DNA from: Shewanella woodyi ATCC 51908
Lineage (GTDB): Bacteria > Pseudomonadota > Gammaproteobacteria > Enterobacterales > Shewanellaceae
DNA length: 64,000 nucleotides
Assembly (NCBI RefSeq): GCF_000019525.1
Contig: NC_010506.1
Span: 4,278,001-4,342,000, forward strand
Direction of reading: 5' to 3'
Shown here: in pieces, positions 48,572 through 58,137 of the stretch
How positions within the stretch are numbered: position 1 is the first letter of the stretch
How the letters are laid out: each line of letters begins with the position of its first letter
Program-made: the position numbers and the translations under genes
Notes under the pieces: generated by a model
Seen by the model: only the letters and a program-made list of their open reading frames with translations
The model's database searches: none
Told to the model about the DNA's origin: nothing

Positions 48572-48711
48572 TATTTACTGACTAATGAAAATAATAAACT
48601 ACTGACTTGAAATGAAAAAACAAGAGTAAATACTCAATAAAGTGGAATATGAACTAGAGAGAGCAGATAAGACGAATGAGTTCAAATTGATATGACCTCA
48701 TTTAAAACATA

Positions 48712-48768
48712 AAAAATTAAGCCCGTTGATAGGAAAAAAGCCGTTATCCTATCAATGGGCTCAACTAA
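48712..48768 (-). terminator. Rho-independent terminator after serB
   Basis: AGCCCGTTGATAGGA and TCCTATCAATGGGCT form a 15-bp stem with one wobble pair around a 12-nt loop. On the minus strand a TAATTTTTT tail follows. Confidence 0.85.
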
Positions 48769-48791
48769 GAAGCTAATACCAACTTATATCA

Positions 48792-49772
48792 CTAAAGTAA
48801 CTGCAACAGATATGGCAACACTTTTAGATCTAACTGTTTAATAGCAACATCGGCTGCGGCTTCAAGTTTTGGTTTTGCATGGTAGGCGATACCAAAGTCT
48901 GCGATCTCAATCATAGGGATATCATTCGCCCCATCACCGATTGCGAGTCGTTGGCCCTTTGGGATCTCCCAAGCTTGGGCGCAGCGCTCAACCGTATCTG
49001 CTTTAAACTGAGCATCAACCACCTGACCTGTCACCTGCCCCGTCAACTTTCCCCCTTCGATAACCAACTCATTGGCATAGGCGGCATCAAGATCCAATAA
49101 CTGCTTAAGATGGCCAACAAACGGGGTAAATCCGCCAGATGCAACGACAAGTCGCCATCCATAAGATTGCAGCTCTGTGACCATATCGGTTAGGCCCGGC
49201 ATCAGAGGAAGCTTGTCGCATAGGGTCTTTATAATCGCCTCGTCCGCATCTTTAAGTTGAGCGACTCTTGCCCTCAAGCTCTCTTCAAAGTCCAGCTCTC
49301 CCTGCATGGCACGCTCTGTAACCTCTGCAACGGCCTCGCCTACACCTGCCATAACTGCCAGCTCATCAATACACTCAATCTCAATGGCGGTAGAGTCCAT
49401 ATCCATCACTAATAAACCACAACGATTGAGCACCGCCTGATTTGGGCTGATAGAGAAAAACTCAACGCCATCAATTAATGCGTACTGCTTAATCTCAGTC
49501 TCATTGAGAGGCTTATCTAAACGCAGCTCTATACAGTGCAGTGCGTTTTTTCGAACAATATAAGCAAGCGAAACGGGCTGAGAAAGCGCAGCAAGTAATC
49601 TAGCTAACTCAGACTCAACGGATTGCTCAGCATACACGCATCGATACCTAGCCGCCCCATTAGGGAGTTCAGACTCAAGATGACGAGATATAGAAAGTGT
49701 TTGAGCATTAAAAGTAAGGGTTTGCTCCTCTTTTAACCATGAAAATAGTGACACGTGGTTCAGACTTTCCAT
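48792..49772 (-). CDS. serB: SerB phosphoserine phosphatase
   Basis: 326 residues: an N-terminal regulatory region, then a HAD phosphatase domain with the nucleophile motif VMDMDSTAIEIECIDE near 122-135, VASGGF near 212 and GDGANDIPMI near 278. It dephosphorylates L-phosphoserine as the last step of serine synthesis. An ATG lies at 49772; a TTG at 49778 with GGAG five bases before it is an alternative start. It is divergent from smp, the standard serB/smp pair of enteric and marine gammaproteobacteria. Confidence 0.95.
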   Translation of the reverse strand: MESLNHVSLFSWLKEEQTLTFNAQTLSISRHLESELPNGAARYRCVYAEQSVESELARLLAALSQPVSLAYIVRKNALHCIELRLDKPLNETEIKQYALIDGVEFFSISPNQAVLNRCGLLVMDMDSTAIEIECIDELAVMAGVGEAVAEVTERAMQGELDFEESLRARVAQLKDADEAIIKTLCDKLPLMPGLTDMVTELQSYGWRLVVASGGFTPFVGHLKQLLDLDAAYANELVIEGGKLTGQVTGQVVDAQFKADTVERCAQAWEIPKGQRLAIGDGANDIPMIEIADFGIAYHAKPKLEAAADVAIKQLDLKVLPYLLQLL

Positions 49773-49850
49773 CAGCAATGCTTCTCCGGCTATCGGGCAG
49801 GGTCATAATCAATTATGATTAGGTAAACCCATAATAAATTCAGGTACACA

Positions 49851-50516
49851 GTGTTTTTTCTTAAAGGACTGAAAAAGAGTCATAGGATCAGCAGGTTTAT
49901 ACAGATCACTATCGCACTGACGTTGGCAGTGGGACTTATTCAGTTATGGGAAACTAGCCTACTACAAGGCCAGCAGCTTCTAAAGTCCCAAACTGAAAAG
50001 ATGGCCAGATTAATGGTTCAACAAACAGCTTATGGCGCCGCTCCAGCACTGCAGCTTGAAAATGATGAGCAGCTGCAATGGCTAGCCACGGCTTTGGTGC
50101 TCGATCCTAAGGTCATGTCGGCTAGCATTTTCAGTGAAGATGGTCAAAGACTCTCCTTTGCTCAAAGTGTCAGCACCGAGGAGTTAGAACCAGAGTCAGA
50201 GGAGTTACAGGCATTACTCGCTCCCTACCCTCCCTATGTTGAGGCTGTTTCCCAAGATGGCAATAATTTAGGCTTTATTGAGGTCAGATTGGAGCCTCGT
50301 CTCTTCTTTAATGAGATTAAAGAGGCACATCAGATAAACATGAAGCAACAACAGATGATGCTGATTATCGCAGGATTAATAGGCATGTTGCTGTCGCGAG
50401 CTCTCTCCTTTAAACGGGCTGATTTTGACCGCAGGAAAACACGCTTTAAATTCAGAAAGAAGCCGAGCAAACTCAAGAAAGAAACATTGCCGGAAGAAGT
50501 AGCGAGTAGCGAGTAG
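49851..50516 (+). CDS. smp: Smp/YtjB (AhpA) family membrane protein
   Basis: 221 residues. TM1 at ~17-32, a periplasmic domain of ~130 residues (containing LQWLATALVLDPKVMSASIFSEDGQRL), TM2 at ~170-187 and a basic cytoplasmic tail (RRKTRFKFRKKPSKLKK). Divergent from serB, as E. coli smp (ytjB). The function is not well defined. The start is GTG at 49851 with AGGT upstream. The last codons (VASSE and stop) are formed by a tandem 7-base repeat, so the C-terminus is set by the repeat. Confidence 0.88.
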   Translation: MFFLKGLKKSHRISRFIQITIALTLAVGLIQLWETSLLQGQQLLKSQTEKMARLMVQQTAYGAAPALQLENDEQLQWLATALVLDPKVMSASIFSEDGQRLSFAQSVSTEELEPESEELQALLAPYPPYVEAVSQDGNNLGFIEVRLEPRLFFNEIKEAHQINMKQQQMMLIIAGLIGMLLSRALSFKRADFDRRKTRFKFRKKPSKLKKETLPEEVASSE

Positions 50517-50560
50517 CGAGTAGCGAGTAGCGAGTAGCGAGTAGCGAGTAGCGAGTAGCG
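50498..50560. repeat. Nine perfect tandem copies of AGTAGCG
   Basis: 63 bp is exactly 9 x 7 with no mismatch. The repeat starts inside smp, and the smp stop TAG (50514-50516) lies in the third copy. Six copies follow in the 3' region before the terminator. Because 7 is not a multiple of 3, TAG appears in all three frames within 21 bp, so a change in copy number leaves the protein end unaltered as long as three copies remain. Confidence 0.95.
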
Positions 50561-50595
50561 AAAAAGAATATCCAGAAAGCAGACAAGATAAACAT

Positions 50596-50627
50596 AAAAA
50601 AGGGCTCATATTATGAGCCCTTTTTAT
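50596..50627. terminator. Bidirectional terminator between smp and deoD
   Basis: AAAAAGGGCTCATA and TATGAGCCCTTTTT pair around TT, giving A- and T-runs suitable for both convergent genes. Confidence 0.85.
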
Positions 50628-50638
50628 TCGCTTTCCTC

Positions 50639-50657
50639 TAATACTAATCAGTATTAA
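50639..50657. repeat. Copy of the dispersed 18-mer
   Basis: TAATACTAATCAGTATTAA is nearly self-complementary and close to the consensus TAATACCAATCAGTATAA. It lies past the terminator, 26 bp before the deoD stop. Confidence 0.5.
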
Positions 50658-50682
50658 AAAGGAGCACCTTATATCAATTAGA

Positions 50683-51393
50683 TTAAAGTGTGATAGCTGC
50701 GTCTAGTGTCATTTCGATCATCTCATTGAACGTAGTTTGACGCTCATCTGAAGATGTCTTCTCACCAGTACGGATGTGATCAGATACAGTCACAACACAC
50801 AAAGCTTTAGCGCCAAACTCAGCAGCAACACCGTAAAGGCCAGCCGCTTCCATCTCAACACCTAGAATGTTCATCTTTTCCATCACATCAAACATCTCTG
50901 GATCTGGAGTGTAAAAAAGATCAGCTGAGAAAACGTTACCAACGCGGTACTTAGTACCTTTAGCATCAGCAGCTTTAACTACAGCGCTAAGTAGGCTGTA
51001 ATCAGCGATAGCAGCGAAGTCTTGGCCTTTGAAACGTAGACGGTTAACTTGAGAATCAGTACAAGCACCCATACCGATAAGTACGTCACGAACTTTAACG
51101 TCAGTGCTTACTGCGCCACAAGTACCAACACGGATTAGGTTCTTCACACCGTAGTCTTTGATGAGCTCTGTCGCGTAGATAGATGCAGAAGGGATACCCA
51201 TGCCTGAACCCATAACAGAGATACGAGTCCCTTTATAAGTACCAGTGTAACCAAACATGTTACGAACATCAGTCACTTGCTCAACGTTCTCTAGGAAAGT
51301 CTCAGCAATGTACTTAGCACGTAACGGATCGCCTGGGAAAAGTACTGTTTCAGCAAAAGCACCGTCTGCTGCATTAATATGTGGTGTAGCCAT
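50683..51393 (-). CDS. deoD: DeoD purine-nucleoside phosphorylase
   Basis: 236 residues, the hexameric bacterial PNP type. Marks are [27 protein letters not shown] at the start, [18 protein letters not shown] (phosphate site), and [11 protein letters not shown] with the conserved Glu pair, plus SDHIRTGE near the end. It splits purine (deoxy)nucleosides with phosphate to the base and (deoxy)ribose 1-phosphate. It is last in the minus-strand order deoC-deoA-deoB-deoD, 106 bp after deoB. AAGGGG lies upstream of the ATG. Confidence 0.97.
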   Translation of the reverse strand: MATPHINAADGAFAETVLFPGDPLRAKYIAETFLENVEQVTDVRNMFGYTGTYKGTRISVMGSGMGIPSASIYATELIKDYGVKNLIRVGTCGAVSTDVKVRDVLIGMGACTDSQVNRLRFKGQDFAAIADYSLLSAVVKAADAKGTKYRVGNVFSADLFYTPDPEMFDVMEKMNILGVEMEAAGLYGVAAEFGAKALCVVTVSDHIRTGEKTSSDERQTTFNEMIEMTLDAAITL

Positions 51394-51499
51394 CTATATA
51401 ACCCCTTATATTTATAACTTAAACTAGTACTTCAAAAGAGTACTTAAGTCTTGTAACTGGCGGCCATCACCGCCAAATTTTAAATTCGTAGCTTTGCAA

Positions 51500-52717
51500 T
51501 TACTTAATGAAAGACTCACCGTATTCCATCGGCTCAAGCTTAAAGTAGCTCGCAATCGATTGACCAATATCGGCAAAGCTGTTGCGGCGTCCTAAAGAGC
51601 CCGCTTTTAATCCAGCACCATAGGCCAATACAGGCACGCGTTCACGGGTATGATCTGTTCCTTTCCAACTTGGATCACAACCGTGATCCGCTGTCAGTAA
51701 CAGCAAGTCATCTTCGCCTAAAATTTCAAATATTTCAGGTAAACGAGAGTCAAAATACTCAAGGGCTTTCGCGTAACCTGCAATATCACGACGGTGACCG
51801 TAATGGGAGTCGAAATCAACAAAGTTAGTGAAGACGATACTCTTATCACCTGCCGCTTTAACCTGCTCAAGTGTTGCATCAAACAGTGCTTCTAGTCCCG
51901 TCGCTTTCACTTTTTGAGTGATACCGCAATTGGCATAGATATCCGCAATTTTACCGACACTAATCACTTCACCACCGGCGGCTTTCATCTTATCAAGTAC
52001 CGTTTTTGAAGGTGGCTCAACCGCGTAGTCACGACGATTACCTGTACGGGCAAAATCACTTGGACCTGTGCCTACGAAAGCTCGAGCGATAACACGACCT
52101 ATATTATAGGGTTCAAGCTCTTCACGAGCGATGATACATAAGTTGTAAAGGTTTTCTAACCCAAAACTCTCTTCATGACATGCTATTTGAAAAACAGAGT
52201 CGGCAGAGGTATAGAAGATAGGCTTACCAGTGCGCATATGCTCTTCACCTAACTCTTCTAGAATGGCGGTTCCAGAAGCATGGCAATTACCTAAGTAGCC
52301 ATCAAGACCTGCTCTAGCTAAGATTTTGTCAGTAAGTTCTTTTGGAAAAGAGTTAGTCAGATCGCTAAAGTAGCCCCACTCATAGAGAACTGGCACACCC
52401 GCCATCTCCCAGTGACCACTTGGCGTATCTTTACCAGTACTTAACTCATCTGCGTGACCATAGGCACCAATCACCTCAACATCATCGCTAAAGCCTGGAG
52501 CAAAAGTACCAGTACTCTCTTTCGCCGCCAATGCTAAACCGAGTTTAGAAAGGTTTGGCAGTTTAAGCGGGCCTTCGCGGCCTATGTCGGCTCTTCCTTC
52601 GGCGCACGCTTTGGCTATACTACCAAACGTATCTGAACCCACATCACCGAAAGATTCAGCATCAGTTGCTGCTCCTACGCCAAATGAGTCCAACATCATT
52701 ATGATTGTTCTTTTCAT
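51500..52717 (-). CDS. deoB: DeoB phosphopentomutase
   Basis: 405 residues, alkaline-phosphatase superfamily. The start [20 protein letters not shown] with the metal-binding Asp, [11 protein letters not shown] with the phospho-accepting Thr, and [18 protein letters not shown] with metal-binding Asp/His residues near 345-362 are all present. It converts (deoxy)ribose 1-phosphate to the 5-phosphate for DeoC or the pentose phosphate pathway. AGAGG lies five bases before the ATG. It starts 21 bp after deoA, so it is in the same transcript. Confidence 0.97.
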   Translation of the reverse strand: MKRTIIMMLDSFGVGAATDAESFGDVGSDTFGSIAKACAEGRADIGREGPLKLPNLSKLGLALAAKESTGTFAPGFSDDVEVIGAYGHADELSTGKDTPSGHWEMAGVPVLYEWGYFSDLTNSFPKELTDKILARAGLDGYLGNCHASGTAILEELGEEHMRTGKPIFYTSADSVFQIACHEESFGLENLYNLCIIAREELEPYNIGRVIARAFVGTGPSDFARTGNRRDYAVEPPSKTVLDKMKAAGGEVISVGKIADIYANCGITQKVKATGLEALFDATLEQVKAAGDKSIVFTNFVDFDSHYGHRRDIAGYAKALEYFDSRLPEIFEILGEDDLLLLTADHGCDPSWKGTDHTRERVPVLAYGAGLKAGSLGRRNSFADIGQSIASYFKLEPMEYGESFIK

Positions 52718-52738
52718 ATTAACCTCTACTTCTGCGAG

Positions 52739-54070
52739 TTACAGATCGCTAGCGCGGATATAACGATAAATTTCAGGCGTTTTCTCAGGACGAGAATCAC
52801 CAATATGGATCGCTTTTCTCACGGCTCTTTCAGCTTCTGCAAATGCTGTTTCAGTCTGAGCATGGATCATGGCAATGGGCTTATCTTTCGATATTTCATC
52901 GCCTAAAGCGCACACTTGCGTCAAACCAACACTGTAATCGAGCGCATCACCTGGCTTACGACGTCCACCACCTAAGGTAACAACGGCAAGACCAAGTTCA
53001 CGGGTGTCCATCGATGTAGCAAAACCTGTTTGCTCAGCATAGACAGGACGAATAATCTTAGACTCTGGTAGGTATAGACCTGGGTTTTCAACAAAATCTG
53101 TCGGACCACCTAAACCAGAGATCATGCGGCCAAAGATCTCTGCCGCTTTACCATTATCAAGTACTGCATTGAGCTTCTCACGGGCCTGGGTTTCAGTAGA
53201 GGCAATGCCACCTAACATCAACATCTCGGCGCAAAGCCCCATGGTTACTTCATAGAGGCGTGGATTACGGTATCTACCCGTTAGGAAGTCAATCGCCTCT
53301 TTCACTTCTACCGCGTTACCTGCACAAGATGCAAGCACTTGGTTCATATCAGTGAGTAGCGCAGTGGTTTTAGTCCCAGCGCCGTTAGCCACAGCAGTAA
53401 TACTACGAGCAAGCTCCTCTGAGGCTTCATAGGTAGGCATAAATGCGCCACTGCCCACTTTGACATCCATAGCTAACGCATCAAGACCTGCGGCCAACTT
53501 CTTAGAAAGAATTGAAGCGGTAATAAGGGAGATTGACTCTACAGTCGCTGTGTTATCGCGAATGGAGTAGAAACGTTTATCGGCAGGAACGAGATCGCCA
53601 GTCTGGCCAATAATGGCAACACCAGCCTCTTTAACGACTTTTCTGAAAAGGGCACTATCTGGCTCAGTTTGGTAGCCAGGAATGGCATCAAACTTATCTA
53701 ATGTGCCGCCAGTGTGGCCAAGTCCACGACCTGAGATCATAGGAACATAACCGCCACAGGCCGCAGCCATAGGACCAAGCATCAGGCTTATCACATCACC
53801 AACACCACCGGTGCTGTGCTTATCTATAATAGGACCATTAAGATCTAGGCTCTGCCAGTCTAGTACTGTGCCAGAGTCACGCATGGAGGTTGTCAACGCA
53901 ATGCGCTCATCCATGTTCATATCGTTGAAGTAAACCGCCATGCCAAGGGCTGCGATTTGACCTTCTGAAACTGTATTATCTGTGATGCCTTTAACGAAGA
54001 ACTGGATCTCCTCCTTCGATAAGGCTTCAGCGTTGCGCTTTTTACGAATTATCTCTTGTGCTAGAAACAT
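52739..54070 (-). CDS. deoA: DeoA thymidine phosphorylase
   Basis: 443 residues, nucleoside phosphorylase II fold. Marks are [12 protein letters not shown] (phosphate-binding glycine loop, near 84-95), [21 protein letters not shown] near 113-133, and [11 protein letters not shown] near 202-212. It splits thymidine to thymine and deoxyribose 1-phosphate. GGAGG lies seven bases before the ATG at 54070. The gap to deoC is 209 bp and holds a terminator-like hairpin, an unusually long break within the deo operon. Confidence 0.97.
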   Translation of the reverse strand: MFLAQEIIRKKRNAEALSKEEIQFFVKGITDNTVSEGQIAALGMAVYFNDMNMDERIALTTSMRDSGTVLDWQSLDLNGPIIDKHSTGGVGDVISLMLGPMAAACGGYVPMISGRGLGHTGGTLDKFDAIPGYQTEPDSALFRKVVKEAGVAIIGQTGDLVPADKRFYSIRDNTATVESISLITASILSKKLAAGLDALAMDVKVGSGAFMPTYEASEELARSITAVANGAGTKTTALLTDMNQVLASCAGNAVEVKEAIDFLTGRYRNPRLYEVTMGLCAEMLMLGGIASTETQAREKLNAVLDNGKAAEIFGRMISGLGGPTDFVENPGLYLPESKIIRPVYAEQTGFATSMDTRELGLAVVTLGGGRRKPGDALDYSVGLTQVCALGDEISKDKPIAMIHAQTETAFAEAERAVRKAIHIGDSRPEKTPEIYRYIRASDL

Positions 54071-54230
54071 GGTACTGCCTCCAAGTTTGTAACTGAAATT
54101 CAGTCTTTAGCAACAAACCTCAGTGTAAAATCGGTAAAGCTTCGGTGTGCAACATAGAAACATGTAAATTTACTACATTCGATAGTAACTAAGTTTCGAT
54201 GATGCCAACTAGATTTAGATCACACTTAAC

Positions 54231-54270
54231 TAAAAAAATAGCCCTATTTTTTTAATCAAAAAGGGCTATT
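54231..54270 (-). terminator. Terminator-like hairpin between deoC and deoA
   Basis: AATAGCCC...TTTTT and AAAAAGGGCTATT pair in both orientations; on the minus strand a run of seven T follows. It lies ten bases after the deoC stop and 160 bp before the deoA start, so it may lower deoABD expression relative to deoC. Confidence 0.75.
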
Positions 54271-54279
54271 GAGCAGTGC

Positions 54280-55053
54280 TTAGTAGCCCTGTGGGCCTTT
54301 AGCTTCTTCACCTAACTCTAAGGTGTGAAGCAGGTTAACCAATAAGCTTGACGCACCGAAACGGAAGGTCGCAGGAGTAGCCCAGTCATCACCTAAAAGG
54401 CGAGCTGCAAGACCAAGGAACTCACCAGCGGCAGCAGCATCACGTACTCCACCTGCTGGCTTAAAGCCCACTTTAGTGTTCTTTTCACTGATCACTGTCA
54501 TCATGATCTCAGCCGCTTCAATGGTCGCGTTAACTGGCACTTTACCAGTAGAGGTCTTGATGAAGTCTGCACCGGCATCGATACAAAGCTCAGACGCTTT
54601 ACGAATAAGTGCTGGGTCTTCTAGTACACCAGACTCGATGATCACCTTAAGGATCGCGTCGTCACCACAAGCTTCTTTACAGGCCTTCACAAGCTCAAAG
54701 CCAAGAGTTTCATTGCCTTCCATCAATGAGCGGTATGGGAAAACCACATCGACTTCATCAGCGCCGTAAGCAACCGCTGCACGTGTCTCTAGTACCGCAA
54801 TGGCAATATCATCGTTACCGTGTGGGAAGTTAGTGACAGTGGCAATTTTGATATCTTCACAACCAAGCTCATTAAGCGTCTTGCGCGCAATAGGAATAAA
54901 CCTTGGATAGATACAGATAGCTGCGGTATTTCCGGCAGGAGTCTTAGCTTTATGACAAAGCTCAATCACTTTCTGATCAGTATCATCATCATTGAGAGTG
55001 GTAAGATCCATCAGCTCAATCGCTTTCTGCGCTGCTTTTTTTAAATCGCTCAT
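54280..55053 (-). CDS. deoC: DeoC deoxyribose-phosphate aldolase
   Basis: 257 residues, class I aldolase TIM barrel. The Schiff-base Lys lies in DFIKTSTGK (near 165) and a second active-site Lys in [11 protein letters not shown] (near 198). [12 protein letters not shown] is also typical. It cleaves deoxyribose 5-phosphate to glyceraldehyde 3-phosphate and acetaldehyde. The ATG at 55053 has GGAG eight bases upstream; a longer start at 55077 is not supported. It is the first gene of the deo group, followed by a terminator-like hairpin. Confidence 0.97.
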   Translation of the reverse strand: MSDLKKAAQKAIELMDLTTLNDDDTDQKVIELCHKAKTPAGNTAAICIYPRFIPIARKTLNELGCEDIKIATVTNFPHGNDDIAIAVLETRAAVAYGADEVDVVFPYRSLMEGNETLGFELVKACKEACGDDAILKVIIESGVLEDPALIRKASELCIDAGADFIKTSTGKVPVNATIEAAEIMMTVISEKNTKVGFKPAGGVRDAAAAGEFLGLAARLLGDDWATPATFRFGASSLLVNLLHTLELGEEAKGPQGY

Positions 55054-55389
55054 AATAATTCTCCAAAACAAATTCAAATGTGTAAAAGTTCAATAAATTA
55101 AAAATATATCTAGTTGAGACAGCATTTGGGCTGGGCATTATTATGATTTTTTTGGCCGGGCCTTCGGGCATCGTCTCAGAGCTCACTCATCAAGAGCTCT
55201 AATAATTCAGGTATTCAATGCTCTCCCAAAGGGAGTCGCTATCTGACACTCAGGTCACGACTTGAATCCTTGAAGACCGGGAAGGAGAAAACAAAAATTG
55301 GGTTTCTACCTTTCCGCGAAAATTCCATTTTAGCGCGTGTATCTTGTTCTTTAGGTATGACTAGCGATAGGTTCACTATCTAGTTAAAC

Positions 55390-55433
55390 CTTTACTTAAA
55401 TAGGCTGAGATAATATAGCCTGTTTAAGTAAAG
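55390..55433 (-). promoter_or_regulatory. 17-bp hairpin in deoC leader region
   Basis: CTTTACTTAAATAGGCT and AGCCTGTTTAAGTAAAG pair along all 17 positions (one G-T) around a 10-nt loop. It lies 337 bp before the deoC start. No T-run follows in the right orientation for tsx, so a role as an operator or a leader structure is more likely than termination. Confidence 0.5.
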
Positions 55434-55462
55434 ATTAAGATGCTTTTTGTGTAACGAATTAA

Positions 55463-55492
55463 GAGAAAATAGAGCCACGCAGCGCGTGGCTC
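55463..55492 (-). terminator. Rho-independent terminator after tsx
   Basis: GAGCCACGC and GCGTGGCTC pair around AGC, followed on the minus strand by TATTTTCTC. The stem begins 18 bp after the tsx stop. Confidence 0.8.
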
Positions 55493-55509
55493 ATACACCC
55501 TTACAGCTC

Positions 55510-56346
55510 TTAGAACTTGTAAGTTGCTGTGAAGTAATGTGCGAAACCAGTAGTTTCTAGACCTACGATACCGCCGTCATCTTTAAGCAGGTATACATCG
55601 TTGTAACCCTTTAGACCGTAACCTAGAGCATAGTTGTCTGAGTGCCAGTGTAGACCGAAGTATGCAGCACCACCGCTAGAAGTTGTAGGAACAAACTCAT
55701 CATCAACTGCATCAGCACCGAACTGGTAATCAACATAACCTTGGAAAGCGATGAAAGTACCGTTATCAAAGTTAACAACTGGCTTGAACCAGTTCATAGA
55801 GAATTGGTAACCGTTCCACTCTTTGTTGTTTAGGTCGTAGTAACCGTATAGGTTCATGCCAGTTTTACCTAACCATGGAACCATAACATCAGCACCTAGA
55901 CCCCAGAATGTAGAGTTTACGCCTTCGCCAACACGGTCATCCCAGTTAAATAGAGTTGAGAAGTAAACTTCTTGGATAGGACCAACAGAAAGATCCCAAC
56001 CAGTCATTGCATCGATAGAGAAACGTGGTGCAAACTTCATGAAGATTTTGCTGCTACCTTTACCAGCACCTTTATCACCGTAGTCACGGTTAGTTAGGTT
56101 GAACACATCAACATAACCGTATAGATCAACGATGCCAGCGCGGCCGCCAAATTCCATCTCTAGGTAGTCATGGCCATTATCGGTAGAGCCATCACGTGGA
56201 AGTTCATTTACTGCATACATTGCATTGAACTGCATCCAGCCATAATCGCCGCCACGTAGGTCGCTACGATCAGCTGCGAAAGCTGGTGCAGCCATAGTTG
56301 CTGTTAGTGCAGTAGCTAGTGCTATAGTTTTAACGTTTTTCATCAT
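55510..56346 (-). CDS. tsx: Tsx-type nucleoside outer-membrane channel
   Basis: 278 residues. A signal peptide (ending APAFA near residue 24) is followed by a 12-strand barrel-like sequence. RGGDYGWMQFNAMYAVNELP and the terminal aromatic FTATYKF (the final Phe typical of outer-membrane proteins) match the Tsx/OmpK family. It allows nucleosides to diffuse through the outer membrane. The start MMKNVK at 56346 is preferred; an ATG four codons upstream (56355) lacks a ribosome site. It sits between nupC and the deo genes on the same strand. Confidence 0.93.
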   Translation of the reverse strand: MMKNVKTIALATALTATMAAPAFAADRSDLRGGDYGWMQFNAMYAVNELPRDGSTDNGHDYLEMEFGGRAGIVDLYGYVDVFNLTNRDYGDKGAGKGSSKIFMKFAPRFSIDAMTGWDLSVGPIQEVYFSTLFNWDDRVGEGVNSTFWGLGADVMVPWLGKTGMNLYGYYDLNNKEWNGYQFSMNWFKPVVNFDNGTFIAFQGYVDYQFGADAVDDEFVPTTSSGGAAYFGLHWHSDNYALGYGLKGYNDVYLLKDDGGIVGLETTGFAHYFTATYKF

Positions 56347-56429
56347 CAACCCCATTTATTTTATGGTTTGCCGCTCTTTTTTATAAAGAGTCAGCGTTTC
56401 TTTTTTATGGCGCCGCATTTTACTTATTC

Positions 56430-56443
56430 TGTGCTAAAGCACA
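56430..56443. promoter_or_regulatory. Palindrome TGTGCTAAAGCACA upstream of tsx
   Basis: A perfect 5-bp inverted repeat with a TAAA centre, about 90 bp before the tsx start. It could be an operator; no known regulator consensus is claimed. Confidence 0.3.
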
Positions 56444-56640
56444 ACATTATTAATGTAAAAATGCGAACACTAAGTTTTAACATTCAAACAAACATCTGAT
56501 CTATTAACTGATTTCGATAAAGAGATTAGAGCAAAATCGATTAATAAATCGTGTTCATCCGCACACCCCTAACCATTCTTTACGAATTTGTTTAGTGATG
56601 CTATCCAACTTAAATCTGAAAAATGGTTGAGTTAACTTGG

Positions 56641-56662
56641 GCACTACTCACATGAGTAGTGC
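56641..56662 (-). terminator. Hairpin after nupC
   Basis: GCACTACTC and GAGTAGTGC pair perfectly around ACAT, 41 bp past the nupC stop. No immediate T-run follows, so termination is possible but not certain. The rest of 56356-56702 is AT-rich leader for tsx. Confidence 0.5.
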
Positions 56663-56702
56663 ACCAGTTAGAGGGGAGAGTCCCCCTCAGAAGTTTTTAC
56701 GC

Positions 56703-57962
56703 TTAAATCGCTAGGAATAGACCTGCTAGCGTCGCACTCATCAAGTTTGCAAGAGAACCTGCAATCACAGCGCGAATACCAAGCTTAGCTAGGTCATGGC
56801 GACGTGTAGGAGCCATAGCACCTAGACCACCAAGTAGAATCGCGATTGAAGATAGGTTAGCGAAACCACACAGAGCGAATGAGATGATAGCTTTGGTTCT
56901 ATCAGTCATAACAGCTTGAGTTGCTTCAACTAAAACACCACCGTCAGCCACATCTTTTAGGTATGGAGCGAAGTTCAGGTAAGCAACGAATTCGTTAACA
57001 ACAATCTTCTGACCGATGAAAGAACCTGCAACAAGTGCTTCGTTCCAAGGTACACCGATAAGGAATGCTAGAGGCATGAAAATATAACCAAGGATCAACT
57101 CAAGCGTTAGCCCTTCCATACCAATAAAGCCACCGATACCACCGATAATGCCGTTAAGCATTGCGATAAGACCAACGAAAGCTAGTAACATTGCACCAAC
57201 GTTAAGTGCTAAGTGCATACCAGATGAAGCACCAGCAGCGGCAGCGTCAAGTACGTTAGCTGGCTTGTCAGGATCTTCAGGAAGATCGCTCATGTCGTTT
57301 TTAGCTTCTTCAGTCTCTGGGTGCATCAGTTTAGCCATTAATAGACCACCTGGTGCTGCCATGAATGAAGCGGCAACGAGATACTCGATAGGTACACCCA
57401 TCTGCGCGTAACCAGCCATTACTGAACCAGCAATAGACGCTAAACCACCTACCATGATGGCAAATAGCTCAGAGTTAGTCATAGTCGCGATAAACGGACG
57501 AACCACAAGTGGTGCTTCAGTTTGACCAACGAAGATGTTCGCAGTAGCAGACATAGACTCAGTACGGCTCGTACCTAGTGCTTTTTGAAGTGCGCCACCG
57601 ATAATACGGATGATCCACTGCATAACGCCAAGGTAGTAAAGGACTGCAATAAGAGAAGAGAAGAAAACAATGACTGGAAGTACATTGACGGCGAAGATGA
57701 AACCAACTTTAAAGTTAGCCAAGTCGCCAAACAGGAAGCCGATACCGTTTTGAGCGTAACCAATAACGCTTGATACGCCATCAGATACTGTCTTAAGGAT
57801 ATCTTTACCAACTGGTACATACAAAACAAAACCACCAAATGCAGCTTGAATTGCTAGAGCACCAAATACAGTACGCTTATTAATTGCTTTTTTATTATTA
57901 GATAGCGCGAACGCTATCGCTAGTAAGGTGACCACCCCTACTAAACTCATTAAAATATCCAT
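56703..57962 (-). CDS. nupC: NupC-type concentrative nucleoside transporter (CNT)
   Basis: 419 residues, CNT family with eight or more helices. [46 protein letters not shown] matches the conserved substrate-binding half, and [24 protein letters not shown] the second half. It closely resembles the Vibrio cholerae CNT of known structure. It imports nucleosides with Na+ or H+ across the inner membrane and pairs naturally with Tsx outside and the Deo enzymes inside. The ATG at 57962 follows AGGGTGA. Location, strand and function make it part of the nucleoside block. Confidence 0.95.
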   Translation of the reverse strand: MDILMSLVGVVTLLAIAFALSNNKKAINKRTVFGALAIQAAFGGFVLYVPVGKDILKTVSDGVSSVIGYAQNGIGFLFGDLANFKVGFIFAVNVLPVIVFFSSLIAVLYYLGVMQWIIRIIGGALQKALGTSRTESMSATANIFVGQTEAPLVVRPFIATMTNSELFAIMVGGLASIAGSVMAGYAQMGVPIEYLVAASFMAAPGGLLMAKLMHPETEEAKNDMSDLPEDPDKPANVLDAAAAGASSGMHLALNVGAMLLAFVGLIAMLNGIIGGIGGFIGMEGLTLELILGYIFMPLAFLIGVPWNEALVAGSFIGQKIVVNEFVAYLNFAPYLKDVADGGVLVEATQAVMTDRTKAIISFALCGFANLSSIAILLGGLGAMAPTRRHDLAKLGIRAVIAGSLANLMSATLAGLFLAI

Positions 57963-58137
57963 TAACCATCACCCTATTGTTAATACTTTTTAATTATGTT
58001 GTTAACCAACCTTTTTCGAGCACGATTATACCCGACCAGACGGCTAAAATCGTCGTTTCGATCAAATTTTTGAAGTTTAATTTCAGCACCTTAGTAGAAA
58101 TTTATGATGCGACTAACACCTGTTTAAATAAAATAAA

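Larger units (their letters stand above)
55078..55509. other. Region upstream of deoC (includes hairpins)
   Basis: 432 bp between tsx and deoC. It holds the tsx terminator, a 17-bp hairpin (55390-55433) and shorter pairs such as GAGCTC/GAGCTC (55190-55210) and GCCCGAAGGCCCGG-like GC-rich segments. No gene, CRP/CytR site or known riboswitch was recognised with confidence. Confidence 0.5.

Noticed and set aside
50504..50560. CRISPR-like or VNTR array
   Set aside because: The unit is only 7 bp and has no spacers, so it is a simple tandem repeat and not a CRISPR array.
54476..54769. Plus-strand frame opposite deoC
   Set aside because: It is the shadow of deoC, which has intact active-site motifs on the minus strand.
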